A stretch of 64,000 nucleotides of DNA from Charina bottae (taxonomy: Eukaryota; Chordata; Lepidosauria; Squamata; Charinaidae), in assembly GCA_023362775.1 (NCBI GenBank), contig JALMGJ010000001.1:66660001-66724000 (forward strand), written 5' to 3'. Positions within the stretch are counted from its first letter, which is position 1. Each line of letters opens with the position of its first letter. Of the stretch, positions 33,909 to 44,149 are shown in pieces. The notes beneath the pieces are model-generated. The model searched no databases and was not told where the DNA came from. It saw only the letters and a program-made list of their open reading frames with translations. A program made the translations under genes and the position numbers.

Positions 33909-34231
33909 TCTAGCATTGAGGTCTACAAATGCATTTGAATTTAACAGTATAGGGTCAGCAGCATACGTTTCCAGTTCAGCCCACAAGGCTCTGATCTGGG
34001 GTTTCTGTCTCATTGATAATAAGCATTTATTATCAACAGGGCACAGAGGTTGAATTGGATTAACACTGCCATGGCATATGACTTGATATGGCACATAGGG
34101 TAATGGAGACTAGGACCCCCAAGTCCCCTTAAGCTGTATTCTTTTTCTTTGATATATGTTGTTTTCTTTTTAATTTTTTTTAACTATAAGCTGCCTAGAG
34201 ATGCTGTGGAGTCAGGTGGCCTCAAAAGTGA

Positions 34232-34558
34232 GTGAGTGAGTAAAAAATAAATAAATAAAATAATAATAAAATAAAAATAAAATAAAATAAAATAAAATAA
34301 AATAAAATAATAAAATAAAATAAAATAAAATAAAATAAAATAAAATAAAATAAAATAAAATAAATAATAAAATAAAATAAATAAAATAAAATAAAATAAA
34401 ATAAAATAAAATAAAATAAATAAAATAAAATAAAATAAAATAATAAAATAAAATAATAAAATAAAATAAAATAAAATAAAATAAAATAAAATAAAATAAA
34501 ATAAAATAAAATAAATAAAATAAAATAAAATAAAATAAAATAAAATAAAATAAATAAA
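34232..34558. repeat. (AAAAT)n pentanucleotide satellite, about 330 bp
   Basis: Long run of AAAAT units with occasional AAAT slips, directly downstream of a 'gctgcctagagatgctgtgg' LINE-tail-like sequence at 34186-34231. It most likely grew from that LINE's tail. Confidence 0.95.
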
Positions 34559-34725
34559 TGTCTTAGAAAAATCTGATGGAAAACATCAGCTGGACTCTTT
34601 TGCCTCTTTTTATTTACTGAATAGCATCTTGAAGAGATAATGGTATAGCGAAATAAGCATCTTAGCAAGAATAATCTTCAGAAGATTTATTTTACCCCCA
34701 AAATCTTTAATGTGTTTATATATTT

Positions 34726-34948
34726 ATTTTCTATCCCGCCTTTATTATTTTTATAAATAACTCAAGGCGGCGAACATACCTAATACACCTTCCACCTCCT
34801 ATTTTCCCCACAACAACAACCCTGTGAGGTGAGTTGGGCTGAGAGTGTGTGACTGGCCCAAGGTCACCCAGCCGGCTTTCATGCCTAAGGTGGGACTAGA
34901 ACTCACAGTCTCCTGGTTTCTAGCCTGTTGCCTTAACCACTGGCTCTC
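34726..34948 (-). mobile_element. MIR-like tRNA-derived SINE
   Basis: On the minus strand it runs GGTTAAGGCAACAGGCTAG, AGTTCTAGTCCCACC, then GGGTGACCTTGGGCC, 'cagggttgttgttg', and the 3' end 'gagttatttataaaaataat'. Same family as 18990-19233. Confidence 0.8.
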
Positions 34949-34949
34949 T

Positions 34950-35825
34950 TATTATTATGTATTATTATATCGTTTTATTCCAAGGCCATTGAATAAATCC
35001 AGGTAGAACAATAATGATTTAAAAATCATTATATATCTTATCCTGAGAATCCTTTGCTGCAGGAATAATATCATTTGGTAGTTATTGTTTCAGCCTAGAA
35101 GCCAATAATTTATTAGGTTTCCCCCCTTGCTTCCAATAATATTGCTTAATTTGATTCAATAAATATTTAGCATCTGCAGCATAAAGACAGTTAAGTTCCA
35201 TTTAGATGTAAAAGCATTATATGATTCTGGCCTAGGATATCTCACTTAATTCATTAAAAGGTCATTAACTTTTACCAGATTATCCCATGACAATTTTTCT
35301 TTCCATGAAGTATAAGCAATTAACCAACAGTGAATATATGCCATAAAAGCATCCTATACAATTGTTCAGTCTGCATATTGCCTACTTATACAAACAAAAT
35401 CCTTAAAATTTGTTTGATTTACTTTATAAAAGTTGAATCTTCTAATAAACATACTTTCAAATACTGTATATCTTGAAACCGTAAAATTACGTTTCCTCAA
35501 ATATTAGTGGAGTATGATCAGATACTGAAATAGAACCTATACTACAGTTATCAACATGATCTACTAAACATTGAGAACCAAGTAAATAATCATGTTAGAA
35601 GCAAGTTTTATGAGGAAAGTATATTCCCATTGTGATGGATTCAGAACTTGCCATACTGTATATTGACCAAGTTAAATTCCAATAAATAGGCTTACAACAT
35701 TTTCTGTTAATCATTGCATTTAGCTTACTTGGACAATACTACAGTCCAGCACAGAGTTCAAACCTTGATTAAAATTGCCATCCTTAATTATCTGAACCAC
35801 CTTCAAAATATAATAAAAAGATAAA
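34950..35825. other. Intergenic, AT-rich, no gene recognised
   Basis: Nothing I recognise. Confidence 0.5.
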
Positions 35826-35827
35826 TA

Positions 35828-35905
35828 GGAGGAGGAAGGAGTATTAGGTATGTTTGCCACCTTGAGTTATTTATAAAAACAATAAAGGCGGATTAAACAT
35901 CTAAA
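35828..35905 (+). mobile_element. MIR-like SINE, 3' end only
   Basis: It reads 'aggaggaaggagtattagg', 'gagttatttataaaaacaat' and 'aaggcggatt', the last 80 bases of the SINE at 18990-19233. Confidence 0.65.
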
Positions 35906-35989
35906 ACTAAAAACTGTGTAAAACATCTGGCTGGGCTTTAGTTGAACCATAATAATTGTAGAAGAATATTAATGTAGCCTTGAAGATGT

Positions 35990-36226
35990 ATGTCACAGCC
36001 ATTATGTAATCAGTTTAGCCCAGAAAGAGAGGGAAAAAAAGAAACTCAAGATTATCCTGCCTTGATTTTCTTTGATATTGGTGGGGGTGGGGGAAGGGGG
36101 TTGGGAGGGAGAAAATTACTGTCAGGCTTTCAAAAGTCTGTTATTTTACCTCATCACAATAGAGTAGAATTCCAGTAATTCTGGTGGTGTCTATTTCCTG
36201 AGCTGGTGTACCTCAAAGGGCTGACA
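35990..36226 (+). mobile_element. LTR relative of 27521-27790, diverged
   Basis: The 3' part aligns by eye with 27521-27790: TCTGTTATT, a CACAATAGAG relic of the poly(A) signal, and the end 'ctcaaagggctgaca'. The start is uncertain (TGTCACAGCC near 35992) and no target duplication was found. Confidence 0.5.
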
Positions 36227-36879
36227 ATTTTTGATAAATGTGACCCTATTATCAAAACATCTGAGTATACTTTTTCTTTAAAAAAAAGTTCTCTTCTTAT
36301 TTTTTTGTTCCACAAATTCTGAAGATCTATTAATCAGGATTACTGCCCTCCTAGTGGATTTTAAATTACCACTGATATATATTTGCCCTACGGATCTTTT
36401 ACTGTAGATTAAAAAAATCCTTATGTGGGAGAATATGATGGATGGTGTGGGGTTTTTGGAAAAAAAGAAATCCTTTAGGTTTAAATTACCCAATTTTGTA
36501 AAAAGTCTCTCTTAGAAGGACATCTTACACCTTTATTATCCAAACAAACCACTGTAGATGTAAAAAAAATAGTACTTCCATGTGTCAAGGAAACAAAGAA
36601 ACTTGTTTTTATTTAACTGAGACAAAATTAATGTTTAGTTTTATGTAGAAACAGTAACAAAACTGTCTTTAACTGTGGAGGTGGGGAAAAAAAGCATACA
36701 GGATGATGGACCTAATTATTAATTAAGAAGCAAACCCTGCAATAAATGTTAGATAAAATGGCATGTTCTTAATTTTAAATATTTTTCAATTCTGCTTTAC
36801 AATTGCATTGCTTTAAACATATTAGGCTGCTTGGGTTTAGTTTGCAGAAAAGTTGAAAGGGCTGGTTCTCCCTGCTTCT

Positions 36880-36937
36880 TACTGTACAAGTTAGGTATGT
36901 TTGCCGCCTTGAGTTATACTAAAAAAGTCAGGATAGA

Positions 36938-36984
<47 letters not shown>

Positions 36985-36985
36985 A
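36880..36985 (+). mobile_element. MIR-like SINE 3' end with (AAT)n tail
   Basis: 'ttaggtatgtttgccgcctt' and 'gagttatactaaaaaagtc' match the SINE 3' end; it runs into about 14 AAT units (36939-36983) that read as an isoleucine run. Confidence 0.65.
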
Positions 36986-37139
36986 AAAATACCAAATCCA
37001 GTCTAAACATCTGGCTGACTGTGTGATCAATTATAATAATACAAGTTATCCTGCTTTCTGTTAGCATTAACAGACAACCACCATCCCCAGTGGTGCCCTC
37101 ACATTGCAGTCAAGCTTGTTTTCTTGACAACAGAACTGA

Positions 37140-37260
37140 CTCACCATTGTCTTCTTCACTGTAGCTCTGGGATTTCCTGGTGATCTTCCACCCAAGTACT
37201 AACCTGGTCTAACCTTACTTAGCTTTTCAAGAAAGTCAAGTCTTCTAGGTCCTGCCACCT
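37140..37260 (-). pseudogene. 5S rRNA-like fragment
   Basis: On the minus strand it contains 'aaaagctaagtaaggttaga' (5S box A region), then 'ccaggttagtacttgggtgg', 'aagatcaccaggaaatccc' and 'agctacagtg', which follow the 3' half of 5S rRNA in order. Many substitutions make it a pseudogene or 5S-derived SINE head rather than an active gene. Confidence 0.7.
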
Positions 37261-37308
37261 ACTGTGGAACCCTTCAGATATATTGGACTTCAACACCCAG
37301 AATTCCTA

Positions 37309-37632
37309 GGCTCAGCGGGTAAGACACCAGGCTTGTCGATCGGAAGATCGCAAGTTCGGAGGTTCGAATCCCTAGTCCCACGTGACGGAGTGAGCTCCCA
37401 CACTAGCCCCAGCTCTTGCCAACCTAGCAATTCGAAAGCATGCAAATGCAAGTAGATTAATAGGTACCACTTCGGTGGGTAGGTAACAGCGTTCCGTGCG
37501 CGTCATGCGGCCACCTGACCGCGGAAGCGTCTTCGGACAACGCTGGCTCTTCGGCTAACAAACGGAGATGAGAACCAGCCCCTAGAGTCGGACACGACTG
37601 CACAAATGTGCGGGGGGAACCTTTACCTTTAC
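37309..37632 (+). mobile_element. tRNA-derived SINE with BovB-like tail
   Basis: Same family as 25506-25842 and lacking the first few bases: GGCTCAGCGGGTAAG, box B GGTTCGAATCC, tail GAGTCGGACACGACTGC, end CCTTTACCTTTA. Confidence 0.88.
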
Positions 37633-37884
37633 ATTGTGCTAGCTAGGGATGTTGGGATTTAACTTGCTATACATTTGGAGGGCATTACATTACAGATGAC
37701 TAACATAGAGTAATCATGCTAAAAATGGAAAAATAAAAAGCTGATAGTTAACTAATACTCAGCAAACAAGTATTACAGACCAGTTTCTCTATAGCAGCTG
37801 ATATTAAATGACCCCACACTTTAAAATTACTGCTGTTACCTATCAGCAGAAAAGCTCTTCTCATGAGGAAGAAAAACCCTCCTT

Positions 37885-37965
37885 AACTCTAACACCGCCC
37901 AGAGTCTACCATGGTAGAGATGGGCGGGGATAAATTCAAATAATAAATAATAATAAATAAACTCT
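37885..37965 (+). mobile_element. LINE 3' tail fragment
   Basis: 'accgcccagagtctaccatg' followed by 'agatgggcggggataaattc' and an AATAATAAATAA end: the hairpin-like 3' terminus seen at 57240, typical of CR1/L2-type LINEs. Confidence 0.55.
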
Positions 37966-38344
37966 TACAACTTCAGAATCACAGGCTAGTGATCCCGAGA
38001 GTGGAATAAAATCAATGTGCTGGTAGCGAACCTGTAAGAATAGGAGGGAGTTAAAGTGAGAGCTTGTTGCAAATCTCTTGAGCCCTAAATTATTTGTAAG
38101 ATTCTCAAGACTGCTTTAAACAGATAATTAGACATAGTGAGTCATAATGGGGGGGGGGGGGAGAGAGATGAAATCTGCAAAGCTGTTGTTGGAGCTATTC
38201 TAAATCCTGCTGTAATTGTAGTGATATAGCTGAACTTTCCTTCTACATAGCGCAATATACAGGTGAACCACACCCCAGGGACCGCTAAGGAACAGACCCC
38301 AAAGATAAGGATTCAATACGGCAACTCTCTGGTTATTAGTTCTC

Positions 38345-39375
38345 TGGTGTCACCCCCTGCCGCAGGAAGGGTGGACCTATTAGTTCGGTTTGTCCCAGAT
38401 GACTAATGGACCTGGTTGGGTTACAGAGGGAGCTTGGAGGTCTGCTGCACAGTCCGACTGACGCCCTGGTGGCGGCCAGGAATGAGAGGGTGGCCGAGCC
38501 TTTGGATCGGATCGCACCTAAGTAGCCTCTCCACCACACGCATGGATCCTGGAACTCCCCCTGGTTTACAGAGGAGCTTAGGGAGATAAAGCAGGTGATG
38601 AGAATCCTAGAGTGCTGCTGGTGGACAACAGGGAGTGAACCTGACCAAACACAGGCTAGAGCTGCTGCTAGAGCCTACCTCATGGCGGTAAAGGCAGCAA
38701 AATGAAATTATTTCTCTGTCCTTATTGCATCCGCAGAGAGCTGCCCAGTGGCCCTGTTTCAGGTGACCTGGACCCTCTTTGGGTGGTGTATTTGGTCCTT
38801 TCTCCCCTCCTGTTTAACATCTACATGATGCCACTGAGTGAGGTCATCCAACGGTTTGGGGTTGAGGTATCACCAGTATGCTGATGATACCCAGCTTTAC
38901 ATCTCCACCCCAGGTTGCCTGAGTGATGCCATGGATGTAATGTCCCAGTGTCTGGTGGCTGTGGGGGCTTGGATGGGGCATAAGACTGAGTGGCGTTGGA
39001 TGTTTGGACCTTCCGGTGCTGGGGATTTTCCATCATTGATCCTGGATGAGGTGGCACTCTCTCGGACATACCCAGTGTACAATCTAGGGCTACTCCTGGA
39101 CTCACAGCTCCTGCTGGAAGAGCAGGTGTCAGCCATGGCGAGGAGGGCCTTTGCATACCCATCCAATCTGGTCTGGCAGGATGGGCTTGCTTCAGGTCCC
39201 GTCGGCTAAGGAATTCTGGTTGGTGGGGCCAAGAAGGCCTGCCTTTTCTGCCGTAGCGCCCGCCCTGCGGAACATTCTCCCTCTGGTGATCAGGATGGCC
39301 CCGACCCTGCTGGCCTTTCATAAGATGCTAAAGACCTGGTTCTGTGCCAGGCCTTGGGCACTGAGTATGTGAAGG
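38345..39375 (+). mobile_element. CR1/L2-like LINE fragment with YADD motif, internally deleted
   Basis: In order, the + strand encodes a linker segment (SPWFTEELREIKQ at about 38555), then jumps past the front of the RT to LSPLLFNIYMMPLSEV, HQYADDTQLYISTPGC (catalytic YADD near 38880), YNLGLLLDSQLLLEEQVSAM, and the end APALRNILPLVIRMAP...FHKMLKTWF. The order and motifs are those of L2/CR1-type ORF2. Several frameshifts and an internal deletion make it a dead copy. Confidence 0.85.
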
Positions 39376-39447
39376 GATCCATCTCTTGGTTGTTTTAGTG
39401 ATTGATGACTGTAATACTTCCTCGTCTGCTACTGTATGTATTTTAAT

Positions 39448-39512
39448 TTTTGTATTTGTACTTGTACTTGTATTTGTACTTGTACTTGTACTTGTTTTTA
39501 TTTTTATTTTCA
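39448..39512. repeat. (TTGTAC)n/(TTGTAT)n hexanucleotide repeat
   Basis: About nine TTGTAC/TTGTAT units followed by TTTTTA units, at the 3' end of the LINE fragment; it gives spurious ORFs on both strands. Confidence 0.9.
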
Positions 39513-39519
39513 TATTATC

Positions 39520-39844
39520 TGCCACCCAGACCTTTCTATTATTTACATTGCAACTGTATGTATGCCTACCCAAAAGTACATTGGGTACTTTTGTACATTT
39601 TGTACAATTAGATATATTTCCAGGTACTAAGTATAACTGAGTATTTGGCTACATTAAATGAATCCATCTGAGGTAACACGGAGATTTTTCACTATGTGGC
39701 TCATTCATACAGTCAGAATGACCACCTGAACCATGGCTTATTACAACATAGAACTGCAGAACAAGGCAAGCATTGAGTGTATGTACTGTATATCTTCTGG
39801 CATAGACATTTGAGGGGGGATGTCCAAAAAGTCAATATGATGAC
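39520..39844. other. Intergenic, no gene recognised
   Basis: Short unique-looking stretch; nothing recognised. Confidence 0.5.
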
Positions 39845-39960
39845 TACAAACACCTGAATAAAGCCCCCCCCCCTTTACAGGCATTACATGTGCAACACAT
39901 TTTAAAAGGGGGTATAATGTCAATCACATGATTGCAGGTACCATCTTGATTTTTTTGACC
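39845..39960 (+). repeat. Unclassified dispersed repeat, copy C
   Basis: The fullest copy: C-run, 'aggcattacatgtgcaacac', 'aaaagggggtataatgtc', 'aatcacatgattgcagg', 'accatcttgatttttttgac'. See copies at 9265, 11099 and 40705. Confidence 0.5.
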
Positions 39961-40704
39961 CTGAGGACACCCTGCCTTCTGGATGGGGTGGGGGAGGCAA
40001 AGAAGTTTTTCTTCAGACATAAAAGTGTGGCGGAATAACAGGAAGCACAAGGCACCAGTATTTCTTATTCACATCATCACCAGGATGTTCAGAACAACAA
40101 TTTGGGGCAGCTTCCTCTGTATCAGAAGGGAATTAAATTTCCTGAGATAGCCCAACTTTATCACTTCCTGGAAGTTCTCTGCTAAATTTAAGCTGGAATT
40201 GAAAACTGAACTATAAAGTATGTTATCTGATTTGAAGAAGTGGTTTTTTGCCTTTGTTCTTCATGATTATGAATGATCAACTTCATAGAACACATATTTT
40301 AAGTGCTCAGTGGACCTCAAATATTATCTCCCATCGAGTCTTTGCTAATCCAACAGTTTAGATAACTGGTGGGTGGAACATATTTTTTCCATCTGTTTTG
40401 CTTTATGTGATTACAAATATTGGCGAGAAGCCAAAAATGAGCTTTCAGATTACAAGAAACACTATGTACTGGAACTAAAATGATTATTTTAGGCTGATAA
40501 TTTTCCCCCATTTAATATTTAGGTAATTTTCTACATCTACAATTCAGATTCATATGCATTAGATATTTATAGTTTCGGGGGGTCCAACACAGCTATAGAA
40601 AAAGAGTGGGACACTGCTTGAATTTCACTCTTGACTTGTAATATACTGAAGATTTATGAGCAGGAGAATTCCTACTCCTAAGTTCAGGACAACAACTTTC
40701 AGCA

Positions 40705-40775
40705 GCATCACTTGCTTTTATGTGCAACACACATAAAGAACCATTTTTGTGGCTGCCATCTCGATTTTTTTTAAT
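40705..40775 (+). repeat. Unclassified dispersed repeat, copy D
   Basis: 'ttttatgtgcaacacacata' and 'ggctgccatctcgatttttt' match copy C in order. Confidence 0.45.
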
Positions 40776-40970
40776 CATATCCTGAAGGTATTCTCCTCTT
40801 GCTTGATGAAACTGTGAAATACTTTGCTTGGCAAAAGTCAAATTCTGCTGGATAACACCTTAAAATGTTCCTAAATGTTCCAATATTAAATATTCTGTTC
40901 ATAGCCTATTCCATTCAAATTGCTCAGGAAGGATGTTAATCTCTCTGTCCCCTCCTCATAAGCTTGTATG

Positions 40971-41008
40971 CACACACACACACACACACACACGCACACA
41001 CACACACA
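40971..41008. repeat. (CA)n microsatellite
   Basis: About 18 CA units with one CG interruption. Confidence 0.97.
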
Positions 41009-41798
41009 TTAAACAGGGCTAGTCCATTACCCTGTTGAAAAACCAGTTGTCTTAGGCTCTCCCCAGTGGCTGTCTAGTGAGCAGCAAATCCATCCTGCCT
41101 GAATTATTGCCATCCCAGATGGGCATGAGAAATGGGGACTTTTGGGCTGGAGCCTGACCTTGCTCCCATCCATCACTTACCCCTATTCCCCCCCTCCCCA
41201 ATTCTTCCTGGTTTGTTACATCTTTGACCCTAATCCTGAGGACAGGCTCTATTTACCATTGACATGTCTAAGCCTCTTTAGTTAAAAAAAAAAGGTAAAC
41301 ATCCTTTTAATAAATGAACACCCAATATAAAATATAAATATTTTATTTTTGATTCTGCATGAATTATTCATTTGTGGCACTTGGTTCTTTGTAATCTCTT
41401 GTTCGTATTTTGATGACCAAACTTAACCACTAGCATAGCAATAACAGACTGCTGGTGCTCCTAATGTCTGTTCTTCAGGCTCCTGAAAGTCTAGGATCCC
41501 AATAAGCAACTGCGAATATTGCTCCCAATAGTATCATTTCCTGGGAAGCACTGCTTTCTAAACTATATATTTCATTATTGTTAAATGTGAATAACCTCTA
41601 TTCATTAGCCTTACCTTTACCTTAAATAGGGCTTGTATTTATTTATTTATTTATTTATTAAATGCATACCTGCTTCTCTGTTTCTGTAAATACTTCAGAT
41701 AATTTGCAATAATTAATAATGCAAAATGCATAACAACATTAAAGTCAATACAATGAGAATTAGTAACAGTTGAAAGCTTGGTGAAGGAGATGTGTTTT
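41009..41798. other. Intergenic, no gene recognised
   Basis: Nothing recognised apart from a short TTTA run near 41638-41660. Confidence 0.5.
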
Positions 41799-42545
41799 GT
41801 GGCTGTTGTCGGTCTTCCGGGCTGTGTGGCCGTGTTCTGGAAGTTGTGGTTCCTAACGTTTCGCCAGCATCTGTGGCCAGCATCTTCAGAGGGCAGGAGC
41901 ACAGATAGAAGCAAAATCTCTGTGCCCAGGTAGAGTGGCAATGTTCTATTTATAGAGCTAAATTATAGGAGATTAGGTGGGTTTTTTTGTTGTGTTGAAA
42001 TGTTAACGAGTGGCTGATGAGCGTGATTAGCATGTTCATTGTGAGAAGTATTCTCATGTCCTGGTGGTTGGACTGAGTTCGTTGACCTTTTGCAGGCTGT
42101 GTTTTTCAGGACTGGTAGCCAGGTTTTGCTAATTTTTAAACTTTCTTCTTTTTTATTGTAACTGTGCTGGTGTTTGTGAATTTCAATGGCTTCTCTGTAT
42201 AATCTGGTGTAGTGGCTTTTGGTGTTGTCCAGTATTTCTGTGTTTTCAAATAGGATTTTGTGTCCCGTTTGCTTGAGAGCATGTTCAGCTACTGAAGATT
42301 TTTCTGGTTGCTGTAGTCTGCAGTGTCTTTCATGTTCTTTTATCCTGGTGTGAATGCTTCGTTTTGTGGTTCCAATGTATACTTGTCCACAGCTGCATGG
42401 TATGCGGTATACTCCTGCAGCGGTGCGGGGGTCCCTTTTTTTTATGTGTTTTGTCTTTTTCCTAAAATTGTTGGATGAATGGAAATAGCTGCTTTGTTCA
42501 TTGGTCTGACAAAAAGGGTATCTTCAAAGTGAAGGCTGACCAGCA
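41799..42545 (-). mobile_element. Penelope-like element 3' end, type 2, with GIY-YIG endonuclease
   Basis: The minus strand encodes DPRTAAGVYRIPCSCGQVYI followed by G (42440-42375), with the GVY and YIG motifs of the GIY-YIG endonuclease in the right spacing, then a conserved-looking RIKEHERHC and EHALKQTGH and an ORF end near 41985. Downstream is a terminal-repeat segment that matches both arms of the palindrome at 63153-63412 and includes a hammerhead core. The copy is 5'-truncated: the RT domain is missing. The family is distinct from the fragment at 19486. Confidence 0.88.
41848..41897 (-). ncRNA. Hammerhead-ribozyme-like core (Penelope terminal repeat)
   Basis: On the minus strand: CCT, then CTGAAGA (41889-41883, fits CUGANGA), stem-loop II GCTGGC/CACAGAT/GCTGGC (six pairs, two of them G-U), GAAA (41862-41859) and CGTT. 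A two-pair stem III (A-C/G-U) with no loop and the GUU cleavage triplet follow, then AGG pairing with the CCT before the core as stem I. Very short stem III is what I recall for hammerheads of Penelope-like elements, which may act as dimers. Activity is untested. Confidence 0.75.
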
Positions 42546-42549
42546 TTTT

Positions 42550-43225
42550 GATTAAATTCTTCACATAGATGAGTAAGACTTTCTCTCAACAAGCATCTGT
42601 TTAGTTCTGATTGAGCTGAACCTTTTCTGGAAAAATCCCTGAGATTTTTTTTATGCTACTTTTTTTAATCAATGAAAAAGAAAAATGCCCATTATAGGTG
42701 CAAAGGACTAGATATATGTGAAATTTTGGGAAATGGTAGGAATAGATAAAGAAGGTTAAATGGAATTCTACTGCGAAGTTCAATATATTATGGGAGAACA
42801 ATCCTAAATATTTATTTATGTGCAAAGATGTTCTGAAACCCATGTTTACTGGACTAATTGTATTTCATTCCATGCTTTTTGTGTTTCTTTGATTTGTAGT
42901 ATTGAGTTACTTATTTATTTATTTTACATGGAAATGCTCCTCAATGCTATGTTGTACATTTCTCCAGAATTGCTTGACCAATGTGTACTTGGGTAATTTT
43001 ATATTGCAGGGTTGGTGACCATCCAGATGTTGCTGAACAATCCAGTAGCACTGTTCACTCTAGGTGGGGAAGTATGGGAGTCATAGTCCAATAAGTAGGC
43101 CACATACTTCCCACTTTTGCAAAGATTTTGCATCATGTACAGGGAAACTGCCTAAAGTATTGGTACTACTGAGTATGGCATGCTGATAAACCTCCACTGA
43201 ATTCAGCTGATCCTTCAATAGGATA
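42550..43225. other. Intergenic, possible old hAT relic
   Basis: At about 43010-43095 'ggttggtgaccatccagatg' and 'gggagtcatagtcc' resemble the ends of a vertebrate hAT MITE, too decayed to bound. No gene is seen. Confidence 0.4.
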
Positions 43226-43227
43226 AG

Positions 43228-43366
43228 GAAGTATCTCAACCCAACTCACCTCACAGGGTTGTTGTTGTGGGGAAAATGGGAGGAGGAAGGCGTATTGGGT
43301 ATATTCGCCGCCTTGAGTTATTTATAAAAAATAATAAAGGCGGGATAGAAAAATAAATAAATAAAA
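43228..43366 (+). mobile_element. MIR-like SINE, 3' half
   Basis: 'cccaactcacctcacagggt', 'attcgccgccttgagttatt', 'ataaaggcgggatagaaaaa' and an AAATAAATAAAT end. The tRNA head is missing. Confidence 0.72.
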
Positions 43367-43846
43367 TAAGGAAGTATAAAAACAAATAGGGAAGCAGTAC
43401 CATTTAGACCTGTTGTAAAGAACAAGAACAGATTTAAATTCCCTGTTTGGAAGCTATCCTGTGCCTACGATTTTCTAGCATAAGGGGGGGGGGGTAGAAT
43501 TGAGCGTGGCAAACATCCACAGCTTTACTATATCATTTTCCAAAGAGGTTCCTAAACTTTTTGGGGTTGGTAGACACATTTGAATTTTGAGGACATCTTC
43601 ACCCACAGTATGGCTGCAGGGGAAATATCCCCATGCATAAAATGGCCGCCATAGGAGTTATTAGCAGTTAAAAGGCATCAATTTACCACCTCCTCTAGTC
43701 TCCCATTCTACTGGACTACTTGCTTATCTTTACCACTTTTCTGGCCAGTTGTGTCGACTTCCTGAGAAGTGTGGTATTTCCTAAAGAAAAGTATGCCATG
43801 GGGTTTCCTGAAAGCTCAAAAACATTATGGGAGGAAACAAAGATGA
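43367..43846. other. Intergenic, possible hAT fragment
   Basis: 'cctaaactttttggggttgg' near 43550 resembles an hAT end; the other end was not found. No gene recognised. Confidence 0.4.
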
Positions 43847-43854
43847 TGCTAGAG

Positions 43855-44141
43855 CAGAGCTTTCCAAACTTTTCATGTTGGTGACACACTTTTTAGAATG
43901 CATCATTTCGCGACACACACTTACAGCGGGGCATCATTTCGCGACACACTCTTACAGCAGGGCACAAGGCAGGCACTAGGACCTGCGCAGAATCACAGCA
44001 GGTTTGGAGGCAGCAAGGCACAAGGCAGGCACTAGGACCTGCGCGGAATCCTGGCAGGGCTTGGAGGCAGCAGCAGCCTCGACACACCCAGACACTGCAG
44101 CCGACACACTAACGTGTCCCGACACAGTTTGGAAAGCTCTG
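43855..44141. mobile_element. hAT-type MITE, 287 bp, same family as 9903-10173
   Basis: The ends CAGAGCTTTCCAAAC and GTTTGGAAAGCTCTG are inverted repeats, flanked by a perfect 8-bp duplication TGCTAGAG (43847-43854 and 44142-44149). Words such as 'gcgacacacac' and 'cgacacactaacgtgtc' link it to the other copy. The interior holds a direct duplication of about 60 bases around 'gcacaaggcaggcactagga'. Confidence 0.93.
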
Positions 44142-44149
44142 TGCTAGAG

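Larger units (their letters stand above)
32786..34094 (-). mobile_element. LINE fragment: endonuclease domain and linker, interrupted
   Basis: The minus strand encodes in order DLNARLGPNDHNLYAKHKCS, then CAIDYITVSRDLLPY and DSNNFPILLQL near the end of the domain (about 34000-33500), then after an interruption PWFDKDCVNARKALPTTYQA (32990-32790). This matches the C-terminal half of an APE-type LINE endonuclease, whose catalytic SDH reads SNN here, followed by the linker to the reverse transcriptase. It is broken by an hAT MITE (33105-33369) and by a 68-bp tandem duplication (33773-33908) that shifts the frame. No RT domain follows. Clade not determined. Confidence 0.72.

Noticed and set aside
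34222..34668. 148-codon minus ORF (Phe/Leu/Ile/Tyr-rich)
   Set aside because: Translation of the AAAAT repeat.
37885..37965. Hairpin 'gcccagagtc...gatgggcgg' as a terminator or structured RNA
   Set aside because: It recurs at 57240 and 21170 at the ends of CR1/L2-type LINE tails, so it is part of the LINE 3' end.
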